Positions 9,607-21,298 of a stretch of DNA of 64,000 bases are shown here, in pieces (positions within the stretch are counted from its first letter, which is position 1; every line of letters begins with the position of its first letter). Source of the DNA: Trogon surrucura. Lineage: Eukaryota; Chordata; Aves; Trogoniformes; Trogonidae. Below the pieces are notes generated by a model. That model was not told the origin of the DNA and ran no database searches. It worked only from the letters and a program-made list of their open reading frames with translations. Both the position numbers and the translations under genes were made by a program. The DNA lies in assembly GCA_020746105.1 (NCBI GenBank), contig CM036624.1, positions 2,971,562 through 3,035,561 on the forward strand, in the 5' to 3' direction.

Positions 9607-12067
9607 CACACAGCCCCAGTTATTAGTGAGAAATTTACTTGCATGAACTCAATAAAAGCAGAAAAAAAAAAATCAGAATACTGTAATCTTTATTATTTTA
9701 ATTGACAGATGAAAACATCTTGTCATTGCTTCAAAAACCTTAAGTTTCTCAAACTGAGAAGGGACACAGTAGGGTTCTGTTATTTAGATTGATGAGGAAC
9801 TAAAAGCCCAGCCAGAAACCTGTAGCCAATACACAAAATATTTAGCCTGATTTGCTAACGTTTTGCTTTCTGGCTCCCAAATGAGCTGCTCTGATTTAAC
9901 CGTCTGTAGCAAAGGAGAAGATTTATTTCTCTGTTTTCAAGCATTCTTCAGCTCTGATGACAGGAAGCCAGTCAGGTCCTATGGCAGAGTCTTGACCATT
10001 TGTGAAATTGCAGTGTGATGGCTTTCTAAGGAATTAGGTCAGAGGTTTAATGGCATTAGGGCCCTGAATATCCCTGAGAGAAGCTAAGCAGGGAAGACTT
10101 GCACTTCTGCCTAAAGCAGCCTCATTGTGAGGCCACATGCTTTTACTGTTTCCCTCTAAAATGGATCTGCCTGACTCATTTTTTTGCGCCAAAATACCAT
10201 TCATAAAACTTCTTCAGATCTTCGAGGCCATGGTATAAAAAAGTTTTGCGCATCCGTTGTTAATTGCTGCAAGTTTTGCCAAGATTTCAGGGTCAATTCT
10301 TACAAAACAGTATTTGCAATTACTGTACCACAACCTAAAATTGACCATAAGCTTAAAACCGGGGCATGTAAGTGAACTGCATAGTTTTTCCATCAGGTAA
10401 ATTATTAGAACAAGATTTTAAAATAGCACTATCTAAAAAGAATAACAATGTTATCAATCACCACTTCTTACAAGACCTTAGAGGTTCTCCCTTTTCCTGT
10501 TTATAAATCCTTAGTCTTTGCATTAAAATTTTCTCAGACAGGAGAACGGTAACAATTGATTTGCATGGACAAAAGCAGCTTTTTGCAGTTTTCAGTCCAT
10601 CTTCCCCTGAGATCTCATTGACCTCTAAATTTCAACTTCTTCCAGAAAAGTTTTTTTTGGGATTAATCGCCTTCAGAATCAAATCATTGAGTGTTATAGC
10701 CATTACCAGTGCTATAACTAAGGCTGTATCAGCATTTCCACATAAACTCTTATTTTCAGAGATTTATAGCCTGGCCACAAAAATATGGTTTTATGCTGAA
10801 ACTTGGCAAAAAAAGAGAAAGCTCAGTCTGGGAGAGATTTTACTTTTTATTCTGAGAAATCTGCACAACTCTGTGGGTGTTTTTAGACTAAATTTCTGAA
10901 CGAGACCTTGACTTGCTGTCTATATCCAATTGGTGCCTTGGATAAATCCCAGCCTGAGAGTGCAGATCCACTTCTGGTAAATGATGGAAAGGAGATGTTA
11001 AAGAGTGATTTAAAGATGGTTATTCCCTATGTTGAAGATTTTCATATTGGATCTAGTCACTGGTTCTCTACGAGATATTTTAATCACTTGAAAATGATAA
11101 TTTTTTTTTTTCCAGAAGATTCTAGCCAGCCAGACTAACATGTGAGACCAACAGTGCTTTGCTGTAACAGTCTGAAGAAGTCTGTTAGTATCTTCATACA
11201 GACTAACAAAGGAGCCTGCTGGCCCTTCCGCTGTTGGAAATGCTGATGGATTAGATATGGAGGGAAACTGCATAGAGGAGGCCCAAGAAAACCCAAGTGA
11301 GGTGTTTTGGGAAACTGGTCTCCTGCCTCTTCAAGACCCATGAGGGATCCCTGGTGGCTGGGACTGAGTGCCAGGAGGGACAGGTGTGGGAGAGGAGGGG
11401 GCAGGCACCCTTCTCTCCAGCATCCTGGAATAAAAAGCTTCACCAAAATTAGAGATGCTTAGATCAAAAGGAGCACAAGTACTTCCATGCTCTGCTTTGC
11501 ACAAGTCCCCTCAGAAGAGGTTTGGAGGCGCTATGTGGAGAGAAAGATGACAGAGAGGTACCATGGAATTTCCAGTTTCCTCTGTAGGTAATTCTTGTAA
11601 AGGGCTGACTTGGTTCTGAGTCATTGCCGCTGGAGGTGGGAATAAAAACATGATACAACATGCAAACCTGTTCAAGACTACAAGCTACAAAGGTAATTGC
11701 TGCAAAGAAAAATGTACTTGATTAAGATGATGAGCCAGTACAATACAATGGTCCCTATGACTACTCATTGATTCCACAACAGAAATTTGCAAAAAAAAAA
11801 GAGAAAATATTCTGTCCCCAATTCCTCCGAAACTGCTCACCAAAACGAAAAGTGCCCTGCCAGTTTTTACTCGCAAGTACAGGACAATTGCTATTGCCTG
11901 TGTCCAGTAGCAGGATCACTATTTCACTTAGCCAGTACAAATAATAACTTTTCAATCATTTGCCATGCAAAGGAAAAAGCCAAGACACAGTCACATATCA
12001 GTGACTATCACAGTTGTTCCTGCAATCCAGACAGATCACCCTGAAATTCGTTCTATTCTGTTTTCAG
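9607..12067. other. Non-coding, nothing recognised
   Basis: AT-rich unique sequence. Open frames at 10561-10899, 11135-11446 and elsewhere have no splice support or recognised domain. A minus-strand segment ending at donor gtgagcag (near 11841) has a poor acceptor and is not called. Confidence 0.5.
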
Positions 12068-12126
12068 GCAGAAATATCGCGGTCCCCAAAACCATCGAGA
12101 CAGCATCCTCTGAAAATGAGGCACTG
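12068..12126 (+). CDS. Possible pseudo-exon (plus strand)
   Basis: A good acceptor (ttctattctgttttcag) is followed by 59 nt and a donor gtaactgt. One frame reads RNIAVPKTIETASSENEAL and a second is also open. It looks as good as several minus-strand candidates but stands alone on its strand. It is recorded mainly as a calibration of how readily chance gives exon-like segments in this window. Confidence 0.15.
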
Positions 12127-12484
12127 GTAACTGTACAGAATCGATGGTACCACGTCTGAATAGGAAACACCAACCCTCCTATCCTTGGGAGCGCTCCATT
12201 TGAATCCAATCCAGAAATCCTTTTTTTTCAGGAGCAGCTCATTATAACGAGACAACTTCAGTACAAACTCAGAAACTTCTTTTGAAGGCACGATGGCAGG
12301 ATAACCTCACAGACGGGATTAGAAGGAAGATAATGAGGCAGCTTTGCAGATGTCTAAAGAAGCTCTTTCCAAATGTAAGGAATGGCATGGGATAAAGCTT
12401 GAAACGGAGCGGCTGAAAATCTAAGAAGTAGATGGAGGAGGCTGGCATCACGGGCTAATCAGTGAAAGAAGTGATTTCTTGATC

Positions 12485-12705
12485 CTGAAGGACAGATGAT
12501 AGGTAGGGATGAGATGAAGCTATGAATGGCTTTGAAAGCAAAGACAAGCTGCTTATATCTGATAGAAAAGGAGTGTTTGGCAATCAAAGAGATGGGCTAG
12601 AAAAATGATTTCTGCAGTGCTGTGCTGTACAGAACCATGCTGGCAAAACTGCATTTCTCAAAAGCGGAGGAATGGATATTGCAGTAATCGACAGACCTTG
12701 ATGGT
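12485..12705 (+). repeat. Possible ancient amniote interspersed repeat
   Basis: The order of blocks 'atgaatggctttgaaagc', a 'ctgcttatatctgat' stretch, 'gctggcaaaactgcatttc' and 'ggatattgcagtaatc' recalls a very old repeat widespread in amniotes, with consensus blocks like GGCTTTGAA, a stretch ending in a CTGCATTTTGAATGG-like block, and TTGCAGTAATC. This is recalled by eye. I cannot assign the class (LINE L2-like or other). Divergence is high. Confidence 0.3.
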
Positions 12706-14848
12706 AATTTACATATGCATTAATTTTTGCATAATAATCATCACCGAATAAGTTCTATAACTCACTTCCATAAAGACAATCATTCTGAATGATTTTTTTT
12801 TGAAACTCACAGTGAAACACGTTGCATAGGAAAGTGGGTATTTTGTTGGATATTTCTAATAAGATTGTTTCATGTCAGCATTTTTACTCCAACGTTCTTG
12901 CAAAATATCTAGTTTTTGTAAGACAAAAATTTACTTACTTAACCAAAAAACCTTTTAACATGCTTTTTTCTCATTTCGCTTTTGGCTAAAGCTTTTCATT
13001 TCAATACAGTGCCTGAGGGCATTCAGTGATCATATCCATGGCAATTACATAATGTCTTTGCTGGTGGTCTTGGTTTATTCCTCTCTGGGCTCCAATAGCA
13101 GGAAAGAGGTTGTCCATTACAACTTGGAGAGGACTCTGGAATAACACGTTGGATAACACAGACATCAAGTCACTAAACATACCACCTCCTAGACATACAG
13201 ATTTAACAGCACTTCTCCACTTTGTTTGGAACAGTATTACATTATAGTGGTTCTGGCTGTAACACATCAGAAATTCATTTTATTCCCTGTTTTATCACAT
13301 TCTTCATTTCCCCCATGCAGAGACTGACTGCTGCATACACATTCTTCCAGGGCAAGGCTTATCCTATTAATAGACAACTTGGCTTCACACGCCGAGATGA
13401 ACGAACAAGGTTTCGAGTGCCTGCCTAATTTAAGCAGACCATATGTCATAAGCTATAGTATCCCGTTAGTAGAGGATAAAGTAAAGCAAGATTGAAAAAT
13501 AGTTTCCTACCATTAGCTGACCTCTCAGGCTCAAGGTTTCTAAGACCGTTCTTTAAGTACGCATAAAACTATTTAGTTATTCTGCGCATCATGTAAAGTT
13601 ATACACATTTCTAATGTATTCTTAATGAGTGTGCTGTCTGAGGAATAGAACTTATGAGCATTACCACAAAACAAAATAAGGTACCAATCCTGATTTTTAA
13701 TTTTTTTTATTTTTTTTTTCCATGGAACTGCCTTCAAAGCGTGGCCAGCTTCACATTTTTCTGCTTTGGCTTGCCAGTTTGTGAAAACTAGAACACAGTT
13801 GTTTACAATTTACTTAGCGTCCTGTGATTGTAGGATATTGCAAACTTCCCTTTGCTAATGTCAAATACACTAGTGGATGAGTGTTACTTCATTTTTTGTT
13901 TTAAAGCAAATTATATTAATTACTATTATTGTTTAACCAGCCCATCTTGGCCGCACAGTTGAAAGAAATGTGCTCTTTCAGACACTTTGAGCGGTTATAT
14001 AATCAGCATTCCTAACAAATATTTGACTCATTAGAGCTAGCAACCATATTTTCCTGGCGAGTTGAACAGTGCTGGGTGCAAACAGAGTCAGAGAATAAGG
14101 AAATGTGAAAATCAGCATTTCCATTTACTTTCTCCCACTCATCCCATGTGTTTCTACCATATTTTTTTCCTTCTTTGCTTTGTCTTTCGCTAAATATTTA
14201 TTTAAAAAGTAACACTGCCGGATCATTTTGTTCAGGTTAGGGAACGGGTAAGCCCATGGTCAGCTGGCAGGCATACATACTTGCATTTCCTTAGGTTTTT
14301 AGGATGTGCCATTCCATACTTCCAGTTTAAGTCCAACTTTCATTCCCCTTGTGGTCCAAGTGGGCAGTTAGAAGTTTACTCTGGTACGAAAAACAGAACC
14401 GGAAAAAATTTCATAGCTAACATAACTTAAAACTTCATAATTTTCTTCCAAAACGACCAAAAGCAGCAGAACAAAAGGTTTCGTGTCTCAAGTGTAAGAG
14501 GAAATTCCTTGGAGAGAAAAATTTGTTGGGAATGAGGAGGAATTTTGTGTTTGTATTTTAACCAGTGATCATTTGGGCTGCCTTAGGAATCTTTAATACC
14601 GAATATCGCTTGCAGTTCAGATACTCAAAAATGCAAAAATTAATGTAACAACTAAAGGGCACACATGGGGAAAAATACCTTTACAATCAATTATTCACAT
14701 TCGAAAATACTGTAGATACTCCTCAGCTTTCTTTTCTATTTAATTTAGTTAGTAATATAGACTCGAAAGCAATGTCTAAAGTTAAAAGAGAAGAGCAGCT
14801 ATGGCAATAGGGAGTAAGCTGGGTTTTAATCAACAGCAAAAGGTACGC
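12706..14848. other. Non-coding, nothing recognised
   Basis: AT-rich sequence with T-rich runs around 13697-13720. No exon or repeat family was recognised. Confidence 0.5.
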
Positions 14849-15030
14849 AATCATAGAATGGCCTGGGCTGGAAGGGACCTCAGAGATCATTTTAATCCAA
14901 CCTCCCTGTTGTGAGCAGGGACGCCACCTCTCGACTAGGTCAGGCAACACGTGAGAAACGAATGGGAATCGAACCCGCGACGTTCAGTGTTTCAAACACC
15001 AACTCTCAACCCACTGAGCTAAACAAAGCT
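14849..15030 (-). repeat. tRNA-head / CR1-tail SINE, divergent head
   Basis: On the minus strand the head starts at 15030 with an A box (TAGCTCAGTGGG) and a B box GGTTCGATTCC (complement near 14965-14975). The CR1-type tail runs to 14849 ('caacctccctgttgtgagca', 'ggaagggacctcagagatca' on the plus strand). The anticodon-like loop reads TTTGAAA, not the CTGATAA found in the other two copies, and its stem is imperfect (two G-T pairs). The B box is closer to the tRNA consensus than in the other copies. It may be a separate subfamily or an older diverged copy. Its 5' end abuts the 5' truncation of the CR1 at 15031. Confidence 0.8.
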
Positions 15031-15444
15031 CTATGATGAGGAAAGGCTGAGGGAGCTGGGTCTCTTTAGTTTGTAGAAGAGGAGGCTGAGGGGTGACCTC
15101 ATTAATGTTTATGAATATGTCAAGGGGGAATGTCAGGAGGACGGAGCCAGGCTCTTTTCAGCGGCGTCCACTGACAAGACAAGGGGTAATGGGTGGAAGC
15201 TGGAACACAGGAGGTTCCATAAAAATATGAGGAAAAACTTTTTTACTGTGAGGGTGACCAAGCACTGGCACAGGCTGCCCAGGGAGGTTGTGGAATCTCC
15301 TTCTCTTGAGACATTCAAAACCCACCTGGACGCGTTTCTGTGCGCTCTACTGTAGGTGATCCTGCTCTGGCAGGGAGGTTGGACTAGATGATCTTTAAGG
15401 TCCCTTCCAACCTCTAACATTCTGTGATTCCGTGATTCTGTGAT
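15031..15444 (+). repeat. CR1 LINE, 3' fragment (~415 bp)
   Basis: Starts inside the 3' part of CR1 ('gaggaaaggctgagggagct'), passes 'ggtggaagctggaacacagg' and 'gaggttgtggaatctcc', and ends in tandem octamers 'attctgtgattccgtgattc'. It is close in sequence to the CR1s at 8.3 and 52.0 kb, so likely the same subfamily. A minus-strand open frame across it is only an antisense shadow. Confidence 0.93.
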
Positions 15445-17290
15445 GTGCGACACTGTTTTTTTTATGTCTGCGGGAGATGTCCATGAGGATGAAACCCACA
15501 TCTGTGGGGTATCTAAGAAAAAGAAGAAAATAAGAAACACCACCTTCAACTACAGATTAGACGGGTCTGTTAATCCTACCACGTTTTGTGGTAACGCATC
15601 GCTCGACCGCAATTACCTGTGAATTTCTGGCCGTTTGGCTGGTTGGCAACCCACCAAAAAGTTAGACTCACCCTAATTCCGAGCAGAGCTGAGGACACGA
15701 AGTCTGACACTTGGCTGGCATGCTAATCTCCGGCATGTACGTATAGATTCATCTACACGTGTGCCATGAACCCTGTGCATTTGGGCCACGCTTTCCTTAG
15801 TTTTGCGAAAAAGGAAGCTAAGTGTTTTCGTATTTCAGTCAGGAAAAAGGCTTTTTACTTTACGTTTTCTCTTTTGCTTAGACTAGCGGAGATGTAGTTT
15901 AAGGCACCATGTTGGCACATGTCACTGACAACATTTAGAAGTTTTCTTAACAAACAAGGGTCTAGAGTTGCGCTGCTGAATTTGCTTCAGCTTGCTCAAT
16001 GCAGAAGAAAAATTGAAGAGTAAAGCTTTGACTAACTGCATGTTCCCTTTGAAGAAAGAACTGTGATTGTTGGCAGAGGAAGGAAGGAGCTGGGACAAAA
16101 CAAGGAAAGGGAGAAGTTTTTTTTTATATTTTCACCAGCCAGCTCCTTAATTTTTTGCTGCCAAGGTTATAACTCTAATTTACAAGAAAAACATAAATCT
16201 ATTTATGTATTACTTAAATTAAATTTAAATTATAGAAAATTGCATGTCTTCTAGGTTGAAATCTTTGAGTATTCAGAGAAGAGGAAAATGAGGGAAATAC
16301 GCATATGAGGCAAAGGTCATTTTTATGGCAACAAAAAATAGCTCCAGTCAGAAAGAAAAAAGTTTCTGCTCACATTTAACATATCTTTGAATCAGTATAT
16401 ATCCCTTTCCTTCTTAATGTTATCTCTTATTACAGAGATATGAGTAGAGAGCTATAAATATTTAGGTCTAAAACTTACGTGTTTCAATTTCCAAATACTT
16501 CAAGGTATCAAAAAAACGTACCCTTGACGATCAAAAGTGAAGGAGGCCTCCCTGTAGTCCCTCTTGAAAACCTTGGTTTAGGGCCAAAAGATGTCAAAAA
16601 TACAAAAATATCCTGAGAAATCTATTATTTGCCCCAATTATTTAGTAGAACATCTCTTAAGCCTGATGATGATTACATAAAGATTGATGTTACGTGCTAA
16701 TTTGTGAGGATCTTTTCTGCAGCAGCACTCACTGCCCCAGCTATTACGAACAAATTTTGAATATATCGATATTATTTTCTAATGCTCAGCTGAAAGATAT
16801 GCACACTTCTTTAACTAATAAAAAAAATTAGACATAACTTGTTTAAAAAGTGACTTCTTTATGCAAGAAGAAATGAAGGAAAAAAAATGTTTGCAAACAA
16901 CAAAAAAAATCTATTTGCATTACTTTTTGTTGCGGTGTTACAGGTACAAGTCTCACCACAAAGAAAAGCAAGAATTCAGACGTTTGCATAAACGACCTCT
17001 AAAGTAATGGAGCCCGACATGAGATTCCAAGAATCACTTTTAAACTGAAAATGGAAAGAGGCCACTTTTGCAAAATATGTCCTTCATACAGCACGACTGT
17101 TAGAAACTTTATGATAGGGATACAGCGTTTAAGAAACCTGCAGCAAATTTAACTCGTTAGTGGAAGATCAACACTAAGGAGACTATTTGACTCAGTCTTC
17201 ACTTATGTAGTATGTTATAATTTTTGGAAGAATGCTTCCTATGCATTATGTTGCAATTTGACCTTTCTATTTTTTTTACTGTGTACTTAC
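15445..17290. other. Non-coding, nothing recognised
   Basis: Very AT-rich, especially 16130-16900. No exon or repeat family was recognised. Confidence 0.5.
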
Positions 17291-17324
17291 AATACTGATT
17301 CTAAACCGAAGCTTTTCTCTGCCA
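17291..17324 (-). CDS. Weak candidate microexon (34 nt)
   Basis: A pyrimidine-rich acceptor (tactccatctatgttccttag, minus strand) and a donor gtaagtacac bracket 34 nt with two open frames, one reading GREKLRFRISI. That frame would accept the exit phase of the 20324-20433 candidate. At this length open frames carry almost no weight. Confidence 0.15.
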
Positions 17325-18015
17325 CTAAGGAACATAGATGGAGTAAGGGGCCCACGCCTAGAAATACAATGTGAAAAATTTGTGAAAATAAAAAGCGGAC
17401 TTCAGAAAATGAAGCAGTGTTTCAAAGAAAATAAACACAGAGCTGCCAGACTTTGCCTTCGAAAATTGTGAGGTTTTGTTAGATTATGTCCAACAGCATC
17501 ACATAATCAAGCAGATTTTGGAGCAAGTAGATCCACCATGCAGGCTGAAGAACATGGAGGACCATAAGTGTGTTTCATGAACTTGTAGCAGTGTCACCAT
17601 CAATGTTAACGTGTCCCATTCTCATAACAGAAGCACACGTGGGAAAGAAATCATGTCAATTATTGAAACGTTCCTTTTAGCTGCCACATACCCTCTGCTA
17701 CAACTTCTTGACAGCACTTCTCAAAAATTAGCCCTTAGCCACGACTCAGGAAACAGAGCTGCAAGCATCCAAACAGGATGACCAGGATGATTTCTTCAGT
17801 TTGACCAAATTTCCTAATGACAACTATCTTCATTTTAAAAATCTGGAAATTGCTATCGTCATCAACAAGTAAGACGCTTGTGATTTTACTTATTTTGTGT
17901 GTCTACAAAGTGCAACACCTAGCAGGATCTCTCCTCCTAATGGATGATGAAAGAAAATAGGTGTTTAGTGCAGTGTTTTGCTCTCTTCTTAATAAGACAA
18001 CTGCAATTTATTTAC
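17325..18015. other. Non-coding, nothing recognised
   Basis: Unique-looking sequence with no feature identified. Confidence 0.5.
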
Positions 18016-18062
18016 CTGGAAAAGCTGTGATGCTACTTCAGTGAGTAAAGTTAAGCATGATT
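18016..18062 (-). CDS. Weak candidate exon (47 nt)
   Basis: Acceptor cttattcttgcttcag and donor CAG/gtaaata on the minus strand flank 47 nt with one open frame, reading SCLTLLTEVASQLFQ after a split codon. Its entry phase does not match the 20324-20433 candidate. Low weight. Confidence 0.15.
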
Positions 18063-20323
18063 CTGAAGCAAGAATAAGCACTTCCTAGGTTGTTTCCTTC
18101 TAGATCCAAATGGAGGACAGCAATCTCACAAAGCAGAAAGGAAATATCAGTATCCATTTGTTTTATGGTCTGTCCAGAAAAAAGTTTCCTAACTGTGGGA
18201 TCTCAGATTCACCATGGATTATTTTATTTTTTGGTGGGAAAGAAACAGCTTCCCCCTTTCCCAACTAATAAAGAACCTAACTGGACAATTCAGTTTCTCA
18301 AAATATTCAAGGGTGTCAAATTTGTAATGAAAATATTAAATGTTTTCTCTGATCCTTTCCGGGCAAGTATTTCGTGTGAAGCCAGTATCTGGCACGCTTT
18401 AAAAATTATACAGCTCAAGAGCCAAAGAAAATAGAAAAGGCAGCAATCTCTGAGAAACTTCCTAGCCCTTGTCAGCTGGCGGGACTTAGAACCCCATAGG
18501 ATGTCATAAAGTCCAGGTAGTCTCTTGGGGAAAGCACTGTGAGGTAGAGAAAACACGGTTTTGTTTTTAACATGTTCCTCAAAAAAAAAGTTACAATTTT
18601 TTTTTGTTGCTTAGGGTCCATTAAATTTGAAATAATTCATTTTTAGATGATAGTGTTTCCCAGCTCATCCATAACCACGGGGACATCTTTTCCTTTCCAT
18701 CTCAAACTCAGATTTGAATTTTACCCTAAATCTATCTGGTGTTTGGAAATGTCTGAACACCTCTTTTGTTCCTGAAAACATATTTGGTGAAGGCTGAATA
18801 CAAACCTTCCTTTCTAGTTATATGAAGTTTCATAAGGAACCTTCCTCTGCCATACACAGACCTATTGGGGATGGTGGAAAAACAACGCTCACGACATGTA
18901 AATCTTGACAGTATTTAAAAAAAAAATAAATCTGTTGATGGGAAGAAAAGACATGAGCTTCACAGTACTTTAGATTAAAAGTTTTTCAAAGTACTTGTCA
19001 ATTAAAGAACATATATGTAAGTCCAGTCACGGAGAGAGCCATGGTGAAATTTCAGTGGATCTGCACCTCCTGATACCAGGTGAGAACCATGTGTGGGCTA
19101 ATAAAATCCTGTCTGGGGAACTGATTATGATCAAGAAAAAGGGAATTACAAGAAGCACATAGAGCCACAGCAGTGTGAATAGCAGGGCTTCTGCTTCCAC
19201 ACTCTGTTCTTGCTTTAGAAGCAGCACGGTGGCAGCATTTTAAGGACATTTCCCGAAATGAAATTTCCAGACACATTTAAACACCTTCATAAATAGGGTC
19301 TTAAAACATTTCAAACAATAACTTTTTGTTAGATTTTTTGAAGCTAGAGATGAGCTCGCTTTTGTGACATGATGCCTCTGAATTCTCTTTTGTTGCTGAC
19401 AGTGAACTCTAGGGATTAAAACCCCATTGCTGTATTTTCTGTAGGGGGCAGTCTGATCAAAGTTTTAATTTTGTTTTCTAGCAGGCAAAACATTGGGAAA
19501 AACCGTTTTGCCAAACCAACATGTAGAAGGTTAACGATCAATGTCCAAAATGTTTTCAGCGCCGGTTAACTAGAATTATTTTAAAATTTGTCTAGTGGAG
19601 TATTCAGAATGAGTCATGTAGAAATGAATATTTATGTTCCCTCTGACCTCAGACATTCGTGGCTTTGTACAAGGTCACATAAGGAGACGACGGAAAGCTT
19701 CCATATAAATTATTTGATAAATTCTCTCCTTAGTTCAGCAAGCTGCGTATGTGATGGACACCACATGGGTTTTGGCGCATTCAGAAGCACATTAAGTTCT
19801 CATAAAATTAATTTTATTGCTATTTGGTTGTGAACGACAATAACTGAAAATATATAAGGAATGTTGGGGCAAGGAGACAAACTGCAGGGAATAGCATTTT
19901 GCTGCTGCTGCTGCTGGGGTTATTTTTAAATCTGGCAACAATTATGTCACCATCACACACACCGTTTTTTTTTCCCCAAAATACTTTTTGAATGCAACAT
20001 AAAATTTCCAATCCAAAGACTAAGAATTTCGGAATAAAATAAAATGCAAAAGCAGCTAAGTTCTTGAAATCTTTCCTGGATCTCCTAAAATTATTTTTGC
20101 CAAGGTTACTGTCTTGTGTGGTTTCCAGACATTTAAACAGATTTCTTATATAGACACAAGTGCATATTAAAGGGCATGACTCAGATCACAAGGATGGATG
20201 AGTCAGTACATATGCAGCAACATAATGAAGCAAACGACAGGAAAAACTGAAATGGCAGATCAGGGATTTCCTTAAAGCCTGAATAAGAAAAATTCAGATC
20301 ACGCAGAATATTATGTTTCCTAC
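18063..20323. other. Non-coding; short CTG run
   Basis: Holds a (GCT)5-type run at 19901-19916. Otherwise AT-rich and unrecognised. Confidence 0.5.
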
Positions 20324-20433
20324 CGGGAGTTGTTTTGCCACTTGAACATGTGGGCTAGCAGGCAGAACTTAGAATGATGAAATTCCAGCACCCGAGAACC
20401 ACAAACATCTCTGGAATTGTATGCGGTTCTTAG
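20324..20433 (-). CDS. Candidate internal exon (110 nt), product unknown
   Basis: On the minus strand an excellent acceptor (cttttttattttgcag) precedes 20433 and a donor (CCCG/gtaggaaac) follows 20324. The phase-0 frame is open for 36 codons plus two bases. It reads LRTAYNSRDVCGSRVLEF, then HHSKFCLLAHMFKWQNNS. The mix of Cys, His and aromatic residues is protein-like rather than low-complexity, but I recognise no zinc-binding pattern or family. The nearest upstream candidate (24897-24993) exits in phase 1, so at least one unseen exon would be needed between them. Confidence 0.35.
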
Positions 20434-21214
20434 CTGCAAAATAAAAAAGTTCAGGACTCAGAACTTTCTAGCACTGCAGTGTCTCTCGAAGGACAGACTG
20501 AAACAAAGCTGTCCTGCTGCAGAATGAATCTTCAAATACACGACTTTGCCTAGAGTGACAATAGTAGCAATACCACCGGAAAGAACATTTTTAGATCAAT
20601 GAAACATTATAGAATGTATAACAAAAATTATATTGGTCGGAAAAAATTAGACGGGGGTTGAAAAGGATGGAAAGAATGTTGTCAGATGCTGACCTTCCGG
20701 AATATTTGTGTTTTTTCACCTTGATTTCCCTCTGCCTTCAGCAACAACTAATCTATATGTCTTCACAGATCCAGAATCTAAAATTGCAGCACTCTGATAG
20801 GATGCTCCTCTGTACTGCAGGTCTCTGGGACTGCCAGGTGGGTATTACTGTTTCCCTTTTTAGAATTCCTTTTAGAGAAGTCCTACAGATTTGCAGACAT
20901 GGGATTTTTATAAAAGCTTACTGAATTTAGGAAAATACACTAATCTTCTAAAATTGGGTCATTTTACTGGAATATGCTTGTCATGGAGTTATCAGATCCA
21001 TCTTCCAGGGAAACTGTCAGATCTTAATAACAGCACTTAGTCACTCTTTCACAGCATGACTCCTACTCTTAATCATCATCAGCAAAGCTAGGGCTTGCCT
21101 GTTTGATCCTGCTAGAGAAGTTATTAAACCATGTTACCTCAGCTGAGCAACATCTTAATGGGGAAAGACTGCAAAATGGAAAACGTTTTCTATGTCATTT
21201 CTTATCCCTTCCTG
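20434..21214. other. Non-coding, nothing recognised
   Basis: No feature seen apart from the pyrimidine-rich stretch next to the 20.4-kb candidate exon. Confidence 0.5.
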
Positions 21215-21298
21215 CCTATATTCAACGTGGAATAATAAACAGCCTATATTCAACATGGAATAATAAAGAGTGTATATTCAACATGGAATAATAAAGAG
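21215..21298 (+). repeat. 28-bp tandem repeat, 3 copies
   Basis: Three exact-length 28-bp units (21215-21242, 21243-21270, 21271-21298) differ at only a few positions. The shared core is 'tattcaacatggaataataa'. Each unit carries AATAAA, at 21234-21239, 21262-21267 and 21290-21295, so the triplicate presents three poly(A)-signal hexamers at 28-bp spacing on the plus strand. The low divergence suggests recent expansion, probably length-polymorphic. Confidence 0.95.

Noticed and set aside
12068-12126. Plus-strand exon comparable in look to minus-strand candidates
   Set aside because: Isolated on its strand with two open frames. Kept only as a low-confidence entry to show the chance rate.
15133-15549. 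Minus-strand open frame of about 138 codons, with similar frames at 8351-8638 and 51850-52305
   Set aside because: All three are the same antisense shadow of CR1 3' ends, as their near-identical translations show.
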